A DNA stretch of 64,000 bases, taken from positions 1 to 64,000 of the forward strand of contig JBAKBP010007668.1 in NCBI GenBank assembly GCA_037953745.1. The letters are read 5' to 3'. Below the pieces are notes generated by a model that made no database searches, had not been told where the DNA came from, and was given only the letters and a program-made list of their open reading frames with translations. Every line of letters begins with the position of its first letter. Within the stretch, counting starts at the first letter, position 1. The position numbers and the translations under genes are program-made. This document shows positions 43,030 through 54,879 of the stretch, piece after piece. The stretch comes from Lithodes maja. Taxonomy: Eukaryota; Arthropoda; Malacostraca; Decapoda; Lithodidae.

Positions 43030-46000
43030 CTACCCAGGATCATATACCCTTGAACGACCATCTGCAACCACGTTGTCACAACCGGCAATATGGCGTATGT
43101 CCAGGTTATATACCAATAACCTTAGTGACCACCTGGTCAGCCTCATATTCCGATTGTGAAACTGGTCCAAGAACTTGAGAGGGTGATGATCTGGGTAAAC
43201 TACAACGACCGGACCATAGGCTGGAACACAGACCTCGAAATGCCTCAGAGCAAGTACAACTGCCAGCAGCTCCTCCTTGACAACAGAGCAGCTCCCCTGG
43301 GCCGAATTGTACTTCTCCGAGCAGAAACTAACAGGATGCTCCAGCCCATCATCGTCCTTTTCCACAAGGACGGCACCAGCCCCCACACCACTAGCCTCCG
43401 TTGCTAGTTGGAAAGGTAGGCTAAAGTCAGGGGCCCTGAGGATCGGGTGAGTGCACAACAGGTGTTTTACTTCGCTAAACGCCTTCTCACACTCAGGCGC
43501 CCAATTGAACTTCTTATCCTTCCAGTTATCCTCTACCTGAGCTTGACTGTCCCGTTCTCCTTCTCCACCTTGACTGCTAAACGTCATCACAGGCACAGTG
43601 AGAGGCTCAGGGGGGTGCCTCCCATACTCCTTCATGGGATTAACATGACATAACTGATTGCGCTTCCGTCTGTCTGGAGTGGCTACCAAGTAAACCAGGT
43701 CCGATAGCTCCTCCACCACCCTATAAGGACCAGTGTACTTCACGGATAAGGGGTGACCTACAAGGGGCAGTAGAATCAACACCTCCTGACCCACGTGAAA
43801 CTCCCTGAGTTCAACCTTGAGGTCGTACCTGTCCTTCATGAGGGCCTGAGAGCTAGTCAAATTACGGCCAGCCAACTCCAGACTGCGCAACATCCGTTCT
43901 CGACTGTTGAGGACACACTTGAGCATAGAACAAGGTTTTTCTGCGCCCTCCCATACTTCTTCAACCATATGGAGAGGCCCTCTGACACGGTGTCCAAAGA
44001 CGAGCTCATTAGGGCTAAATCCCAAACTTTCCCCAGGTACCTCCCGTGCAGCAAACAAAACAACATGAATCTCCTGCGGGTAACCATACCGGGAAAAATA
44101 CACTAGCAAGCCTCGGACCACCGTCTTCGCTGACCCATTTCTCATAGGGTACGCGTCAGGGTACCTCGTTGCTACATCTCTCGACTGTGCAACACTGTCC
44201 TCCTTCAACTCGACAGCACCGGTACCACATTCAAGAACCTCCGGGTCTTCCAATTGCAACTTACGAATGTCCGAAGGAGCAAGCCTATCCAAGTGTTTGT
44301 GAAACAACTCATGCCCCCCTCCTACATTAAGTTTGGCCTCCCGTTGCTCTCTCTCTGCGTACCATTGCTGTCTCATCGTCTTTTTAAGCCCATCCACTGC
44401 CTTCTCAGGAACAGTTAATGGGTCTTCTCTAGACTCGAAATGTGGTCCTAATAATGAGTCCCCGAGAATGTCCGCTGATACTAAACTCTCAACCGCATCA
44501 ACTTTCAACCCCTTCTCGGTACCCTTCCTCCGCTGATCTAAAGATTGTTGACCAGAATGTGACTCCCTGGATGCAGGATCTCCGGTGACAACACACGCCA
44601 TAGGCTGCACCGGACACTTCTCAACCCACTCCTGCTCCTCCCTACTCACGTCGGCCAGCTTCTCGGCAACGACCAAGGGTGGAGCCTCAGAAGTAGGTCC
44701 CGCAAAGTCGTTGCCGAGAAGGAGGTCGACGCCCCCAACAGGCAACTTCTCCACAATTCCCACATCCAGGTCACGAGTCACACCATCAACTTCCACCTTC
44801 ATTCTCACAAGCGGGTATGACCTTGTCGCATTAACTCCCTGAACCACAACCACCCGCGCCGTATTGACAGGTTTACCAGTGAAATTTCTCAACAGTGTTT
44901 GCGATGCCCCAGTGTCACGCAAAATTCTCACCTCATGTCTTCTACCCCCCCACTCCACACAACCGAGTCCCCTGTGGTCACTAAAGGCATCACGGACAGG
45001 GAATAAGCCTTCCGGATCCTTCTGCACTGGCAGTGTATTTACCTCGGAAGAAATGCCTCTAACAAACTCCGATGTCCTCTTGAACACTCCAATGCCGTGA
45101 GCAAAAGACACGGCTGCCGGAGGAGGTCGACTAGGGCACTCATTTGCCTTATGACCCTCCTGGTGGCAACTAAAACACATAAATTTCGGTTTCGGCTTAT
45201 ACTGTGATGTAAAAGGCCCCTGACTTTTCACATACGGTGTGGTGTAAGGTTTGGATTCAGTTTTAGTTTCATGGCTCTTCTGTTTAAATGTGTCATTGTT
45301 ACGGGGAGGGGGAGGATAACGGTCCTTAGCACTTACATCGTACTTCTGTGAGGACCCGCAACCCCGAATCAACGACAGCCGTCGATCAGCCATTTCTGCT
45401 GCTTCTACTAGAGTTCTTGGGTTTTTCTCCTTTAAGTTCAAAGTTAGATCACCGCCCGTGCTCTTAAAGAACTGCTCCAACATCATTAACTGCTTAATTT
45501 CATCAAATGTTGTGACCTTCTCCGATCGGAGCCAGTTCCCCATAGCATCGGACAAGTCCCGGGCGTGTTCCAAAAAGGTGCTATCTCTTCCCTTAGTTAC
45601 ACCCCGGAACTTCAAACGGTACGTTTCTGGTTGCAATTCGTAAGCCCTCAGGACAGCCTCCTTGAGATCCTCATACACAATACATAACTCCAAAGGTAAC
45701 GCATCGTAGGCTTTAAGACCCTTGCCTATTAATCTAGAGGATACAAGTGCTGCCCATTTATTCTCTGGCCACAGGTGTTCCTGGCACTTCTTCTCAAAGC
45801 GTGTGAAAAATTCTGTTACACCACTCTCGTCAAACACCGGAACCAGTTTCAATAAGTGCGAGAGAGACTGCTCATGAACACGGTTACCAGCCCCAAGTCG
45901 CTGTCCCGTTGTCTCTATTCGCGACTTCTCTACATCCATGTCGGCACAGTACCTAGTCGACTCAGCTTGGATTTTTGCTAGCTCTATGTGCTCCTGACTG

Positions 46001-46569
46001 ATAGTTTTTCTCTCTTCTATCCTGGCTAATTCTAATTGCTGCTGAAGCTCACATGCCCTTTGTTGCTGCTGAAGCTTAGCTAATTCGAGCTGAAGCAATA
46101 ATTCTGGAGATAACCCTTGAGGAGGTGAAGGTGCTACAATGTTTGAAATTACCGGTGGTCCCCCCAGGGGCAACCCACCCTGCCAGTCACCACCCACCTG
46201 TGGAAGCGTACCCGGGGTCGGCAAACTACTGGGATGGCTGGGAGTCGAGTGTAGGGGAAGCATGGCCGAAGGGCTCTGAGCACTCAACCCATCTCGCTCA
46301 CCAGTCACCCTGCCCAGTACACACGTTATCAAGTTATCCCTGGTCATGCTACTAGTACCCGCATGACCGATAGCTGTGGCCAGGCATTGAAGACCGTACC
46401 GATTCACACCCACCAACCGCTCGGCAGTAACAGGCCATTGCAAAAATATCCTAGCATCCTCCTTACAGTTCACCTGAATAACCACATCATCACACTGCTG
46501 TTCCTCAGTCTCGACATTACGTACTGTGTCTCCATTCTCCTCTGATCCGGTATAAGACATGATGCTCAC
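43030..46569 (-). CDS. LTR element B polyprotein: gag, protease, integrase fragment, RNase H
   Basis: An unbroken 1179-codon ORF. In order: gag with a coiled Gln/Glu-rich stretch (~150-220), a capsid-like helical region (~235-430), a CCHC knuckle CFSCHQEGHKANEC (~464-478, near 45135-45177), and an aspartic protease with DTGASQ (~552, 44899-44916) and GVDLLLGNDF. Then comes a Ty3/gypsy integrase fragment (VATRYPDAYPMRN..GYPQEI joined to FSPNELVFGHRVRGPL and a C-terminal domain FHVGQEVLILLP..GPYRVVEEL, ~795-970). Last is the RT-RNase H joint and RNase H (FNWAPECEKAF.., ELLAVVLALRHFE, ~1020-1175). In intact Ty3/gypsy elements RT and RNase H precede integrase; here the RT core is missing, the integrase core is deleted inside, and the order is reversed. 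It cannot copy itself without help, yet stays open. No host function is implied. Confidence 0.85.
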   Translation of the reverse strand: MSIMSYTGSEENGDTVRNVETEEQQCDDVVIQVNCKEDARIFLQWPVTAERLVGVNRYGLQCLATAIGHAGTSSMTRDNLITCVLGRVTGERDGLSAQSPSAMLPLHSTPSHPSSLPTPGTLPQVGGDWQGGLPLGGPPVISNIVAPSPPQGLSPELLLQLELAKLQQQQRACELQQQLELARIEERKTISQEHIELAKIQAESTRYCADMDVEKSRIETTGQRLGAGNRVHEQSLSHLLKLVPVFDESGVTEFFTRFEKKCQEHLWPENKWAALVSSRLIGKGLKAYDALPLELCIVYEDLKEAVLRAYELQPETYRLKFRGVTKGRDSTFLEHARDLSDAMGNWLRSEKVTTFDEIKQLMMLEQFFKSTGGDLTLNLKEKNPRTLVEAAEMADRRLSLIRGCGSSQKYDVSAKDRYPPPPRNNDTFKQKSHETKTESKPYTTPYVKSQGPFTSQYKPKPKFMCFSCHQEGHKANECPSRPPPAAVSFAHGIGVFKRTSEFVRGISSEVNTLPVQKDPEGLFPVRDAFSDHRGLGCVEWGGRRHEVRILRDTGASQTLLRNFTGKPVNTARVVVVQGVNATRSYPLVRMKVEVDGVTRDLDVGIVEKLPVGGVDLLLGNDFAGPTSEAPPLVVAEKLADVSREEQEWVEKCPVQPMACVVTGDPASRESHSGQQSLDQRRKGTEKGLKVDAVESLVSADILGDSLLGPHFESREDPLTVPEKAVDGLKKTMRQQWYAEREQREAKLNVGGGHELFHKHLDRLAPSDIRKLQLEDPEVLECGTGAVELKEDSVAQSRDVATRYPDAYPMRNGSAKTVVRGLLVYFSRYGYPQEIHVVLFAAREVPGESLGFSPNELVFGHRVRGPLHMVEEVWEGAEKPCSMLKCVLNSRERMLRSLELAGRNLTSSQALMKDRYDLKVELREFHVGQEVLILLPLVGHPLSVKYTGPYRVVEELSDLVYLVATPDRRKRNQLCHVNPMKEYGRHPPEPLTVPVMTFSSQGGEGERDSQAQVEDNWKDKKFNWAPECEKAFSEVKHLLCTHPILRAPDFSLPFQLATEASGVGAGAVLVEKDDDGLEHPVSFCSEKYNSAQGSCSVVKEELLAVVLALRHFEVCVPAYGPVVVVYPDHHPLKFLDQFHNRNMRLTRWSLRLLVYNLDIRHIAGCDNVVADGRSRVYDPG

Positions 46570-46734
46570 ACAAATTTCTCACCACAATATTCAGAAAAGA
46601 ACACCCCAAACTCTTATACCTCGATATACACACAAAAATTCTCGGAAATACTCAAGGGCTATACTATGTTGCAAAAAAAAATTATTCTTGCTGATCCCCG
46701 CAAAATATTCTCCAAAACAACAAATGTTCCCTAC

Positions 46735-46776
46735 TAATAAATGTAGGTTCACCAAATCCTAGGTAAGGTCGCCATT
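46735..46776 (-). promoter_or_regulatory. Primer-binding site of element B
   Basis: Directly inside the 5' LTR, the minus strand reads AATGGCGACCTTACC, so TGGCGACCTTACC (about 46764-46775) complements a tRNA end of the form ..GGTAAGGTCGCCA. The start codon of the polyprotein follows some 200 bases later. Confidence 0.7.
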
Positions 46777-48568
46777 TGTTACGACTGGGGTTCAAATATA
46801 TCAGGGCTCTTATTCATTGGACTAGTAATGGCATAAATGTTACAACGGAAAGCGCTAGCTCCAACCTCTGAAGTATATTCCCAGTGAACAAAGAACACAA
46901 ATACTCTACAGAGTTCTATATGCAATAATAGGCTATCAAACTCTCAATAAATGTGCTTCTACTCTAGGCTTAATGTTATGTGAAAACAGCCTATTACTAC
47001 CTATAACCGAAGGTGCTTGGTTATGGTATGCAAAGTAAGGTGGTAAGAGAAGTTACAGCTTACGTTACTTTAATCAATAAATGTCAGGCACTCCTGCATG
47101 AAAGAAAGTGCACTAAAGTCCTTCAACACTAACAAGGAATCTTCTTTAAATGTTAGATGCTATAAAGATGCTCGTATCGGAAATGGAACCCAAAAAGGCA
47201 GGCAGCGGAACAATGCTCGTGCAGGCTATGCACACAAAAAGGCAGAATATATAATGCCGTCGGAGCCAAGAATATCCTAAACACTACAACACTAATAATA
47301 ATCGCCACAATGCAGTATTCCTATCAACAAAAAGAGCCTAAGTCGTTTGTGTCTCAATACATCAAACTAGGCTGCGAAATGCTTGTGTAATCATAAATGG
47401 GTATGCATAAAAAAAGAGTAATTAGGTTAATATAGTTAATGTCTACTGTGACTGATAAAGTCTAGCTAGAGTCAATGATACGAGATACTGGTGCGCATGG
47501 CATGCTGCATAGCCTAGTGCAAATCTCAAGTCTGTGCGTCAAATATTACGTTATAATGAAGGGTAGCTCTCTTGAGAAACCTTAATACCGAAGTATTAAG
47601 CGTTCTCCTGGCGTACCTCAAAGACAAACAATCGAGACTAGAACAGTGCAGAATGGTATAGGCAAAAAGCCCTCATTCGTGCATGCTCTACTCTCAATGG
47701 CACACAGACTAGAATTTACTCAATCAACTCCAGTTCTCAGGTATGTCGTGCCGCTTTTAACTAAAGCCAGCACTCATAGGAAACAATACCTATTATATCA
47801 GACTCCCAGTCTAGCATTATCTAATCCAGCAGAACACTAATAATTATAGGAAGCGGCAATATGAAAGCCAACCAATGCTTCGTGATCCACTTATCTTAAC
47901 AACTAACATACACAGGTTATATCAGACCTTAACACACAATACAACTGGCCAGCATGAAGCTGATTTTGCAGAGTTAACCAGAGGGGATATAATGGTAATA
48001 GAAAGGTGGTGAAAGATATGGAAAATGAGAGAGATAGGCAGAGGAAAAGATTCTCAGGTACGGAGCGGGGATAGATAGCAAGGGACAAAAAAGATGGGTG
48101 TGTTCTAGAAACCAGATCTGAGGGAGAGAGTGGCGAGGAACCAGTATATATACTCGCACTAGCTCGAGCCGCGTGGGAAACCAGCGGTTACAAGTCAACT
48201 AACCACTAACAGAGCTCGCAGCATGGTAAGGACCTCCCTCCACCAACCCCCGCGAGGCAGCCAGCCGTGACGTCATCGAGCGGGACAAAAAACACTGCGC
48301 GCCCCCTCTCACTCTGTTCTACTCCCTCTCTCTCTCCCAGATCCTATCATTACTAGTTAATGACAAAACATATACTTTACAATTAAATATATAAAGCCTT
48401 GACATGGGCGAAAACAAAGAGCCTTTCTGGATTGCCCATGACACGAGCTTTCATATGAAATAAAGCACACTCTAATACATAAACTGTAGCCCCATCCACT
48501 GCCCTGGCGATCCTAGCGAGTCACTGTAGGACAAGCCATGCGGTTCTAACGGAGTGGTCAACGTCACA
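46777..48568 (-). repeat. LTR element B, 5' LTR (1.79 kb)
   Basis: The copy next to the primer-binding site, hence the 5' LTR of this minus-strand element. Same ends and content as 40751-42540; followed by the GGAG duplication (48569-48572). A TATATATAC stretch near 48144 on the plus strand could serve as a promoter element on either strand; not resolved. Confidence 0.9.
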
Positions 48569-49470
48569 GGAGCGAGTCAGATACGAGAGTAGCTCTGCTG
48601 GACATGACCAGTTTCGAAACTAAAAGCTTCCGGGCATGTTATCGGGCATGGCCCCGCAGCACATGGGGCAAGGACAGTGGTGCGCAAGGGCCTCTCTTGG
48701 CGGTGGACCCAACGTCAACCATCAGAGTTCAACCAAGTATCTTTAGAGGTGGGAACACTAATACAGGAGATGGTAGAAAAGTGCATCATTGTCCAGGTTA
48801 ACTCAGTTCACCCAGTCTATACATCCCAGTTGCTCTTGGTGCCAAAGAGGGACAGCGATCAGAAAAGGCCGGTCATAGACTTGTCTTCTTTGATTCGCCA
48901 TATTCACAATCAGTCGTTTAACTCTTTCAGACTCATATGACGCTACCGCGTCATATGACAGGGTGAACCAAAATCTCATATGACGCTACCGCGTCATATG
49001 GACTTATCTTCATAATTCTAGAATAAGTTATATGACGCCCTAGCGTCATATGGAGCTCAGTAAGTCCGGTAAGTTAATTAGATGAAGATCTGTCGGTTGG
49101 TGGCAACCCCAGGTTTCTCCGACAATTCTAACGGTCAGCAGTGTGGTTTTGACAGTTGTGTGGTGCAGTGGCAATGATACCGGGCTCCCGCCTCCGTAGA
49201 CTTACTGGAACATAATATGTCGGAAGGAGTTAAGATGCTGACGGTGAATCAGATCAGGCTGATACTGCCGCCGCAAGGTTGGATGTGTTCCTTAGATCTG
49301 AAAGATGCCTATTGGCATGTCCCCATCAACAAACTATTTCAAAATTACCTGGCTCTGCGCCAAGGGAATCAAACGTTTGTTTTTCAAAGGATGCCCTTTG
49401 GTCTAAAGCGCGGTTCCCATTTCTTCGTTGGCCTCCGTTTTGGACGGACCTTCGATGATAATTCTTGACT
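48569..49470 (+). pseudogene. DIRS-like retrotransposon, reverse transcriptase region (split)
   Basis: Right-hand part of the element begun at 38850. RT reading: EFNQVSLEVGTLIQEMVEK, HPVYTSQLLLVPKRD, KRPVIDLSSL..HIHNQSF up to 48918, then after a TTAA MITE KMLTVNQIRLIL, GWMCSLDLKDAYWHVPI (first catalytic Asp) and FVFQRMPFGLK near 49405. The SLDLKDAYWHVPI form and VPKRD motif are those of DIRS-type RTs rather than Ty3/gypsy. Beyond 49410 the homology stops: the YLDD box, RNase H and tyrosine recombinase are not seen. No split or inverted terminal repeats were identified, so the DIRS label rests on RT motifs only. Confidence 0.65.
48922..49229. mobile_element. TTAA MITE family 2, copy in DIRS RT
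   Basis: 308 bp between TTAA at 48918-48921 and 49230-49233. The left end CTCTTTCAGACTCATATGAC matches family 2 (5358). The inverted right end is CTCCTTCCGACATATTATG. Removing the element and one TTAA rejoins the RT codons ..TCG TTT AAG ATG.., in frame. The left half has several copies of CATATGACGC-type palindromes. Confidence 0.85.
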
Positions 49471-50140
49471 CAGAACCCCAATGATATCCGGGAGAGGCAA
49501 GTATATGGTAGTGTACTTACGTCTCTTAATTCTTCGTTGGGGGAGTAGAGAGGGAGGCCCAGGTAGACTCTGTAGCTACATCTCTTCTTGTTTCTTCTCC
49601 TTCGTCTTGAGATCGGTGGCAACGCCTAATGAGTTTGCTGGTTGGCAACGCCTAACCAGTAGTCTGGTTGGCAACGACTAACCAGTGGTCTGGTTGGCAA
49701 CGCCTTGCAGTGGTCAGCAGCAACACCCACTAACCCAAGGTGGTTGGCAATGCCTAACCCCTTATTCCAAACAAAAGTTAACACCGAAATTGTGATGTCG
49801 GGGTGGCCTAGCTGGTTCCGAGGCTGACCTAATGAATAGCTCTGCCAGTGAATATATCTTGCAACTTTTCCTCTCCCCGCTAGTTGTTGGATTGAGGGCA
49901 AAAAGGTCTGGTTGCCCTCGGCCTAGAGGGTCGTATGAGGTCCTTCCTACCTTGAGTTACTGGATCAGGTGGCACTGGGGCGGGGCTACTGGTGCGTGAC
50001 AGGTGGGAGGGACCTCTTCATTGATGCCTGGCCCTGGGGGGCTGAGTTTCCCAGTTGTTGAGGAAGGAAGAAAATGGTGGCATCTACAGAAAACGTAACA
50101 ATAGGGGACTATTTCGTGGGTGACTTATATAAATAAGTTC
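49471..50140. repeat. Unassigned region with 26-bp minisatellite
   Basis: Between about 49636 and 49755, units of the form GGTTGGCAACGCCTAACCAG plus a short spacer repeat three to four times at ~26-bp spacing, with TTGGCAACGCC landmarks at 49641, 49667 and 49693. No gene is supported elsewhere in the stretch. Confidence 0.55.
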
Positions 50141-50152
50141 TCTGGTATAATA

Positions 50153-50199
<47 letters not shown>

Positions 50200-50570
50200 T
50201 ATTTCAGACTCACACAGTACAGAGGGGACCATACTGGGGTCCATATATACCTTACAGTAACATAAATATATATAAATATATATAAGCTACTGTACATAGG
50301 CTACATAAAATAAAAAGAAATTAAATAATACCCAGCTTGCTATCATGTAGTTCACAGCACTGCATCAACCAAAAACAGTGGTCATCAAACTACTGTGTTA
50401 CCAAAACCACTGTCCTAATTGTGTACAGTACCATGCCTCACATCATTTAGCTTCCGGTACAGTATGTTGCTACAGTACAGTATAGGAATATCGGTACTGT
50501 ACTGCACTATGAGGATCAGTACCGGTATGCTAATTCTGTAGAGTAGCAGACCTGAAATCATTACTTAAGG

Positions 50571-53500
50571 TTAAATATAGAGCAACTTCCTCCAGTGTGC
50601 CTGGATCCTGGAGGTGTACACTATGCTTGGAGTTTGTAGCATTTTAATGATCCTGTTCTCAGAAGTGTTAAGGCGCTGAATGAATTTATATGTTAGCTTT
50701 CTAATGAGTGATTTGTAACAGTGTAAGTTCATATAGGCACATAGCGTACTTGTACTCTCATATTTTGAGAGCCCCAGAAACATTTTCATGATATTGTGAT
50801 ATGAGATACTTAGTCTATTCACTGTAATTTTCTTATAGTTCCACCATAGTTGTGCTGTATACATTGGTGAGCAGTAGGAGTTGAACAATGTTATTTTTGT
50901 ATCCCATGTGCACATATGAAATTTTCTTAATATTGAATTTCCCTGCATGTAAAGTTGCCTTCTCTGACGACCCATATCCTCATCATCTGAGCGATCACAT
51001 GAAATATAGTGTCCTAGATACTTTACTTTACTTACTTCTTCTATAATTTCTTCATATAAATGGAATTTAGGTAGCTTTGATTTCAATAGAAGGTTAGATT
51101 TAAATATTATGATATTGCTCTTTATAGGATTAAATTTGACTGAATGTTCGATTCCAAATTGTTCACATACTGTACTCTTAATAATTTATCCAGTCCTGCT
51201 CCAGAGGGCGCGATTAAGGCTAGGTCATCAGCATACATGAGATGATTTACAATGGTGCTGCCAATACAGCACCCAGTGCGAGTCTTGTTCAGCTCCAGAC
51301 TAAGATCATCCATGTAGACGTTGAAAAGATACGGAGACAATATCCCCCCCTGCCTAACACCATTGGTTACGGCGAAAGAGCCTGACAGGATGTTGCCCCA
51401 TCTTACACACATTTTTTGATTAGCATACCAGAAAATAAGTATCCTAACAATATAGCTAGGCACTCCCCTGTTAACTAATTTTTCAAATAAGGTTTTGTGA
51501 CACACCCTATCAAATTAAAATGTAAAACTTGCAAACTAAACAAACCAAAATTGGGACAAGGACAATATAAAGTCAAATTAAATTATCAAAATCGCTATGT
51601 GGAAACAACGCTTACTAAAATGAAAATTATTAAATAAAAGAACACAATCCACCACATAGGGTGTACATTACTACATGAGCAAGTTAATCTGTTTCCCAAG
51701 CAAACTAATCGCACATATAACAACGCACTATCGTCACGTTAAAGGAAGTAGTCAAGTTTGGGTAGTCCGGGACGTTCTGGCAAATTTGACTAAACTCTGC
51801 ATGAATAAAGAAACTAAATGTTAAATGTCAAAATATTATTTAAAATCAAATTTGCAACATGACAAGACATTAACAATAGTACAAAATACAAATATTGATA
51901 AGATATCTATACTATTACAAAATAATATATAAAATACAGTACAGCACTCACTAACGATAGTGCTATCGGGTAGGTACCTGTAAGCATAGCATGCCTCAAG
52001 TGACCCCTATCAATAACTACCCTACAAATAACCTACATTTATAGCACAAATAAACTAAGGAAATCGCAAAAGTAAGCAATTGATACTATCGACAATGAAT
52101 ACATATAATATAAAGACAAATAATTGCAAAATATGAAGTAACAACAGATTTAAACAAAGAGTACTCTTTTAACAAGAACAATAAATTTAAAAAATCATCA
52201 ATATTAATATTAATAATAGAAAAAGAAAAAGAAAAAGATAAACAATAAATACAGACAAAAAACAATAAATACAGACAAAAAGTAAGCAGAGGTTATACAA
52301 GAAACTTCAAGTTAAAAAGGCTTGATTAAAATTATTGATGTCAAATTTTAGAATACAGTCACAATAATTGACCCTAAAAAGATTAAATTTATGGAACAAT
52401 TTACTTGCCTCAAAACCTCTGTCCACTAAGAGTCTGTATAGTAACCTAGCTCTAGCCCAAAAGTCATCTACTTTAGTGCAGATTTTACAAAATCTTATTA
52501 ATTAAAAGCCTTACTTGCATCAAGAAAACAAGAGAAAATTGAGCTATTTAGTTTGTTGTATGTATCAATCACTTCTTTCAGCACATATATGCATTGGTCT
52601 GTGCCATGATTTTTCTTAAAGCCAAACTGATTGCTGCTGGTGACAATATATGCAGACATTCTTTCTAGCATTATCATTTCAACTACCTTACTCACCACAC
52701 TAGCAAGTGCTACTGGGCGGTAGTTGTCTTTTGCTGTAATTTTACCTGATTTATCTTTAATGACAGGAACAAGTATTACGGATATCATAGACTCCGGCAG
52801 GACACCATGCGTAAATAGACTGGTGATGCAAGAACTAAGTTTATCTATTAACAACTTATCTGCATATTTAAGATGTTCTGCATATATACCATCCAGCCCA
52901 CAAGCTTTATTTAGGTTAAGTTTTCTTATGGCATTCTCAAGATCACTTTCAGTCACTTTAATGTCTTCATAATTACTATCTTTCACATATTGAATTGCAC
53001 CATTAGTAGACCTTTGGTTTACACTGTTAAGTAGTTCCTTAAAATGAGTTTTCCATAAGTCAGCAATGTTCTCTTCACCCGTAACCCCCTCAACACTGAC
53101 AGGTAATGGTGTGTTACAATTTTGCATGGATCTGATGTCCTTCCAAAAACAGTTAGTATCCTTTTCTGCCAGACTCTTTGCAAGGGCTTCCTTCCTTAAT
53201 TGGTTTTCATTTTGCTTAATAAATCTAATGGCATATTTGGTCCTAGCCTTTGCTCTTTTGTGAAGTTCAAATATAGGCCCCTGTCTAGGCTGACCTACTT
53301 CAAGCCAATGAGACCTAGCATCTCTGGAGGCCTGATACAGGTCAGCCACATAGTCTTGCCAACCTGGCTTATTGAATGAGGACTTATATTTACGGCTATT
53401 AAAAATACTTTCCCCCGCTTTTGATAAAGAATCTATTATACTATTGTAAAATTTAATAATGTCCTTTCTGTGTTGTGCATCACTACATTTTGGATCCCTG

Positions 53501-54150
53501 CATTGTGCTACACCATTACCATCATATTGCACCCTATTTAATAAGTCCTTGGTTTTATCACAGTACATTTGGCACTCTTCATTTGAGATTACATTCCATG
53601 GAACTTTTGCCTTGATGCTATTGCTAGTTTCTGTTATTTCCGGTGCTTTATTAATTTGGATTGTTAATTCTATAGGTATGTGGTCGTCATCCGTAATGTC
53701 GTATCTTATGGCCATTTCTGAGATGTCATGAAAGTCAGAGCTAGAGATTGAATGATCAAGCCACGACCTGGTCTCCCATGCATCACTAACATATGTATAG
53801 CTATTTTCTGGAAGCAGGTTTTTGGAGGACAAAATTAAACCTTGCTCCTCACAAAACCTTAACATATGTTTAGCAAACATGGAACCACCCAACTCTTGAG
53901 GGGTAGCATTCCAATCACCTACCACTGAGTAACACGTTATCTCTAATTCAGAAATTAGGCCACCAAGCTCCCCTAACTTTTCCAAATAAAGTTCTTCATT
54001 TTCTGCACACTGATACGGTAAGTAAACACAAAATATTGCAAATTTTCTGTGTCCCACTTCCAGCTGTATTCCCGCACACCAGCTTAAATTTGTCTCAATG
54101 GTTTTAATTACACTATCTAGGCACGATCTCCACATTATTGCAACTCCCAA
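50571..54150 (-). pseudogene. LINE-C ORF2: endonuclease and reverse transcriptase
   Basis: Right part (54150-52504): endonuclease with FCVYLPYQC, VVGDWNATP, SWLDHSISSS and DDDHIPIEL; then the RT opening KACGLDGIYAEHL, ILVPVIKDKSGK, NYRPVALASVVSKV, NQFGFKKNHGTDQC and FLDASKAF. After the inserted fragment the RT resumes (DRVCHKTLFEKL), with NGVRQGGILSPYLF and the YADD box at 51224-51235. A frameshift near 51170 leads to the rest (CEQFGIEHS..FNP, KVKYLGHYIS, C-terminal region) ending in a stop at 50571. The long ORFs suggest modest age. Likely CR1/Jockey group or the Proto2/RTE side; not decided. Confidence 0.8.
51515..52503 (-). mobile_element. 5'-truncated LINE inserted in LINE-C
   Basis: A 989-bp insertion exactly between the K-A-F and D-R-V codons of the LINE-C RT. 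On the minus strand it starts with the C-terminal end of a LINE protein (FCKICTKVDDFWARARLLYR..FNLFRVNYCDCIL) to a stop near 52325, then a 3' UTR ending ..TTACATTTTAA. Its last ~213 bp match the scrap at 24682-24893. A stretch AAAAAGAAAAAGAAAAAG lies near 52215. Only a 3-4-base A-run could be a target duplication. Confidence 0.75.
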
Positions 54151-54429
54151 TGGTATGACATTGACTGAGTTGAAGTTATGACATCGGGCATAACACTGGT
54201 TGGTCGGCAGTGATAGTGTCTACTTCTGATCGATGTTGTTGAGGGCGAGAAGGGCTCGCTCGGACTCTGTGTTCACTTGTGGACTGGTGGAAGCCATCTC
54301 GGCTTGGAGGTTGGTGGCGCGGGGACCGTTCCGGGTGTGAAAGGCGTGATGCAGCTCTGCTGTAGTGCACGTGTTTTATGTCCTTCTGTACGGGGTGATG
54401 GAAGCAATTTTTTTTTTTTTGCATATTAC

Positions 54430-54879
54430 TTCTGTTTCATCTGGGTCTGTCACTAGGTGGCCTTATGGTGTAAATAACCTGTTGCCTACACTTTCTAGAG
54501 TGCGAATTATAGGATATGGTTTTTACATCATGCCCGTAAAGAGGGTTATGGAGCTCCGATCTTACTTTCAACCATTTTGACAATTTTACCAACACACCTA
54601 AACTTCGTTTGATGCCAAAATAGCCTCCCAAAAATCTAACCCGGGACCCTTGGGATACAAGTAAGGCAGACATTACCACGAGACTAATAAAGGTACCCCA
54701 TTTAACCTGGTATTTAAGTGTATTTCCGAATCTTGTTCAGTTTAGGTTAACCTATTTTCACTGACTTTACACAAAGACATTGGCAGGAATCCACTAGGGT
54801 TTTCTTTGAGTTAGGCCTACCCATTGTTGCAAGAGCATTTGCTGTGATGATTTATGGCGAGTCATGAGGCTTTTTAGAA
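54430..54879. other. Unassigned region
   Basis: T-run at 54408-54420, then unique-looking sequence with no coding signal. Left flank of the second SINE copy. Confidence 0.4.

Larger units (their letters stand above)
50142..54200 (-). mobile_element. LINE-C, non-LTR retrotransposon with (ATT)n tail
   Basis: A minus-strand element with endonuclease and RT. Its 3' end reads AAATAAAGTATTATTATT on the minus strand, so the tail is the (AAT)n array at 50150-50200. Coding remains run from at least 54150 to 50571. It is split at 51515-52503 by another LINE fragment. The 5' border is not resolved; homology to endonuclease weakens before 54200. Confidence 0.75.
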
